A stretch of DNA of 64,000 bases from Monodelphis domestica (lineage: Eukaryota; Chordata; Mammalia; Didelphimorphia; Didelphidae): the NCBI RefSeq assembly GCF_027887165.1, contig NC_077227.1:446214462-446278461 (forward strand). The letters run 5' to 3'. A program made the position numbers and the translations under genes. Every line of letters starts with the position of its first letter. Position 1 is the first letter of the stretch. This document shows positions 62,523 to 64,000 of the stretch, piece by piece. The notes below the pieces were generated by a model. That model had not been told where the DNA came from, did not search any database, and worked only from the letters and a program-made list of their open reading frames with translations.

Positions 62523-62849
62523 TGATTAGCATTTTTCTCCCCTCCACCTTCCACCTGCGTACAATATTTGCTTCTTCTCCCTCTAAGAGGGAAGTGAGGT
62601 TGGGTGGCCTCTCTAACAGGTCCTATTCAGCATGTAGCATTCTGATTGGGTCTAGGAGTAAAGAGACATTTCAGGCAATGAAAACAGGAGTTACAATTAA
62701 TATGTTGCTGATACACTCCTTCCAGTACAATAGATTGCAACTCACATATTCATGTTTGCTTGTACTGTGCATAATAAAAAGAACTGTTCACATAAAGCAG
62801 TCATCTCAGTTGATCCTTGAAATGCCCCTATGACTTTGGGAATTCAACT
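62523..62849. other. Repeat-free intron 2 block
   Basis: Nothing recognised. Confidence 0.4.
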
Positions 62850-62945
62850 GATAATATTCCCATTTTAAGGACAAGGAAACTGAGGTTGGGAGGAGTTGAA
62901 TGACTTGCCCAAGATCACATAGCTAGTTAGGGAGTAGTACCTGGA
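62850..62945 (-). mobile_element. MIR fragment
   Basis: AAGGACAAGGAAACTGAGG, GACTTGCCCAAGATCACATA. Confidence 0.65.
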
Positions 62946-64000
62946 AGATCATTGAGAGATGTCTTACAAAGAGATGACAGTATTCTGGAAGAAAGACCCT
63001 CAGCAAAAGGGAAATAGTGGTAGGAATTATTACAAGAGGAAGTCTAAACCTTGCCTTGGCAGTCAGGATTCTAGTCTTTGTTTGTTCCCTTGTAGCAATT
63101 ATCTGAGAGATGATGTAAATCAAGACAGCTTCTCTTTGAGAGACCCCTCTCCCCAAACTGTTAAAAATCACCCTTTTATTTGTAACAAATCAATCACTAG
63201 ACTAGAATTAGGCATCCCTCCCCACTTCTGAGGCAGAGAAGGCTAAAATGGCCAGATTATTGCAGGGACTCCCCAGGAGTTGTTTGCTACAACTGGGCTA
63301 GCTCTGGAAATCATATCAACCTCTATTCTAGATGAGCTATGGACCTTGTTAGAGAAAAATCCCCAATGCCAATAAGACATGAGACCTTTCAAAGAAATTT
63401 GAAATTTAGATTTTATAATCCTTTACAATCCACAGAGTGGTTTCTTAACAGTGGCCCGGGGAGGTCAATAGGAGAAGAATTTCTTTTATCTGTAAAACTT
63501 GTAAAATGGGAGTAATGTTCCTAATGACTCTTGTAGATCTTAAAGTGCTATAGCAATGGGAGATGTCCTTCCTGATGAGGAACTGAGACTCAGAAAGGGA
63601 AGTGACTTATGCATCATTAAATAGTCCTACCAGGATCTTAACCTATCTATCTCCTTCTAATACATCTAATACCTTGTCTCTCTGAGCTAAGTAGAGGGGA
63701 TAAAATGAGGCAAGGGTGTGAAGAAGCTACCTCCCATGTGGATTAGGCGATTTCTTCTTACTAATCCCAGATACTGTTCTGGGTACCAAGATCTCTAGAG
63801 TCTCTTCGACTAAAAATGGATTACTCATACTTAGCTTCCTCCTCTCTATCAAAAAAACCGGTAGTAGTTGCTTCTGTAGACTTTAGAGATAAAGAGGGAA
63901 ACTGAGGCTGAGAAATGAAATCTCACCTTTATCAGCTTCCTCTTCTTGAGTGAATGAAAGCATCCATCCTCCTGAAGTAGCTGATTATTTCATAGGATAG
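62946..64000. other. Intron 2, mostly unrecognised
   Basis: MIR scraps near 63500-63660 (GAACTGAGACTCAGAAAGGG) and 63885-63930 (GAAACTGAGGCTGAG). No next ADCY7 exon seen. Confidence 0.45.

Larger units (their letters stand above)
61312..64000 (+). other. ADCY7: Start of ADCY7 intron 2
   Basis: From the donor to the window end I find no segment encoding the next part of the protein (human continues with membrane spans 2-6). The second coding exon therefore lies beyond 64000. Confidence 0.7.

Noticed and set aside
61312-64000. Second ADCY7 coding exon
   Set aside because: No frame in intron 2 resembles the following membrane spans.

Overview
The window is vertebrate, almost certainly marsupial, nuclear DNA. 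The evidence is dozens of tRNA-derived SINEs with marsupial-type bodies, L1 tails of the marsupial kind, RTE/BovB-type LINE sequence, old L2/MIR/CR1-type repeats, hAT MITEs, solo retroviral LTRs, long microsatellites and general CpG depletion. It holds one host gene that I can name: the 5' part of ADCY7 (adenylate cyclase 7) on the + strand. The first coding exon (61091-61311) encodes residues 1-57, and the start matches human ADCY7 closely. A CpG island at about 8268-8725, with a consensus splice donor at 8686, is the best candidate for the promoter and non-coding exon 1. Linking the two, about 52 kb apart, is inference. It would make 8686-61090 intron 1, 61312 to the window end part of intron 2, and 1-8267 upstream flank. 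In human the upstream neighbour is TENT4B; no exon of it was seen here.

Layout. 1-8267: flank with L1, two nested LTRs, an old composite repeat (3113-4600), a long CT tract and SINEs. 8193-8835: GT tract, CpG island, exon 1, CT-rich tract. 8836-61090: intron 1, a dense palimpsest of SINEs, MIR, L2, L1, CR1-type, RTE and hAT pieces with repeat-free islands between them. Two of those islands carry possible regulatory or alternative-exon signals (20116-20126, 28347-28452). 61091-61311: exon with the ATG. 61312-64000: intron 2 start, with more SINE/MIR pieces.

Repeat names used here are descriptive. SINE A: tRNA-derived, 3' half containing CCAATACACAGTATTGATTC, ending AAGGTAAGGG plus poly-A. SINE B: tRNA-derived, with GGAAATGGCAAACCACTCC and a 3' end (GACATGACTGAACAAC) shared with RTE. 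SINE C: MIR-like core with tail TTGGACTAGATGACCTCTAA. Repeat D: an ancient repeat of more than 2 kb that I recognise from other mammals but cannot name. Repeat E: ancient repeat starting TTTATTAAGTGCCTACTATG. Boundaries of old repeats are by eye, good to about 10-30 bases.

Most open reading frames in the window are repeat or microsatellite translations. I found no evidence of an undescribed biological system. The most informative structures are the ADCY7 5' end, the reused insertion site at 23170-23934 and the layered insertions at 56285-58600.
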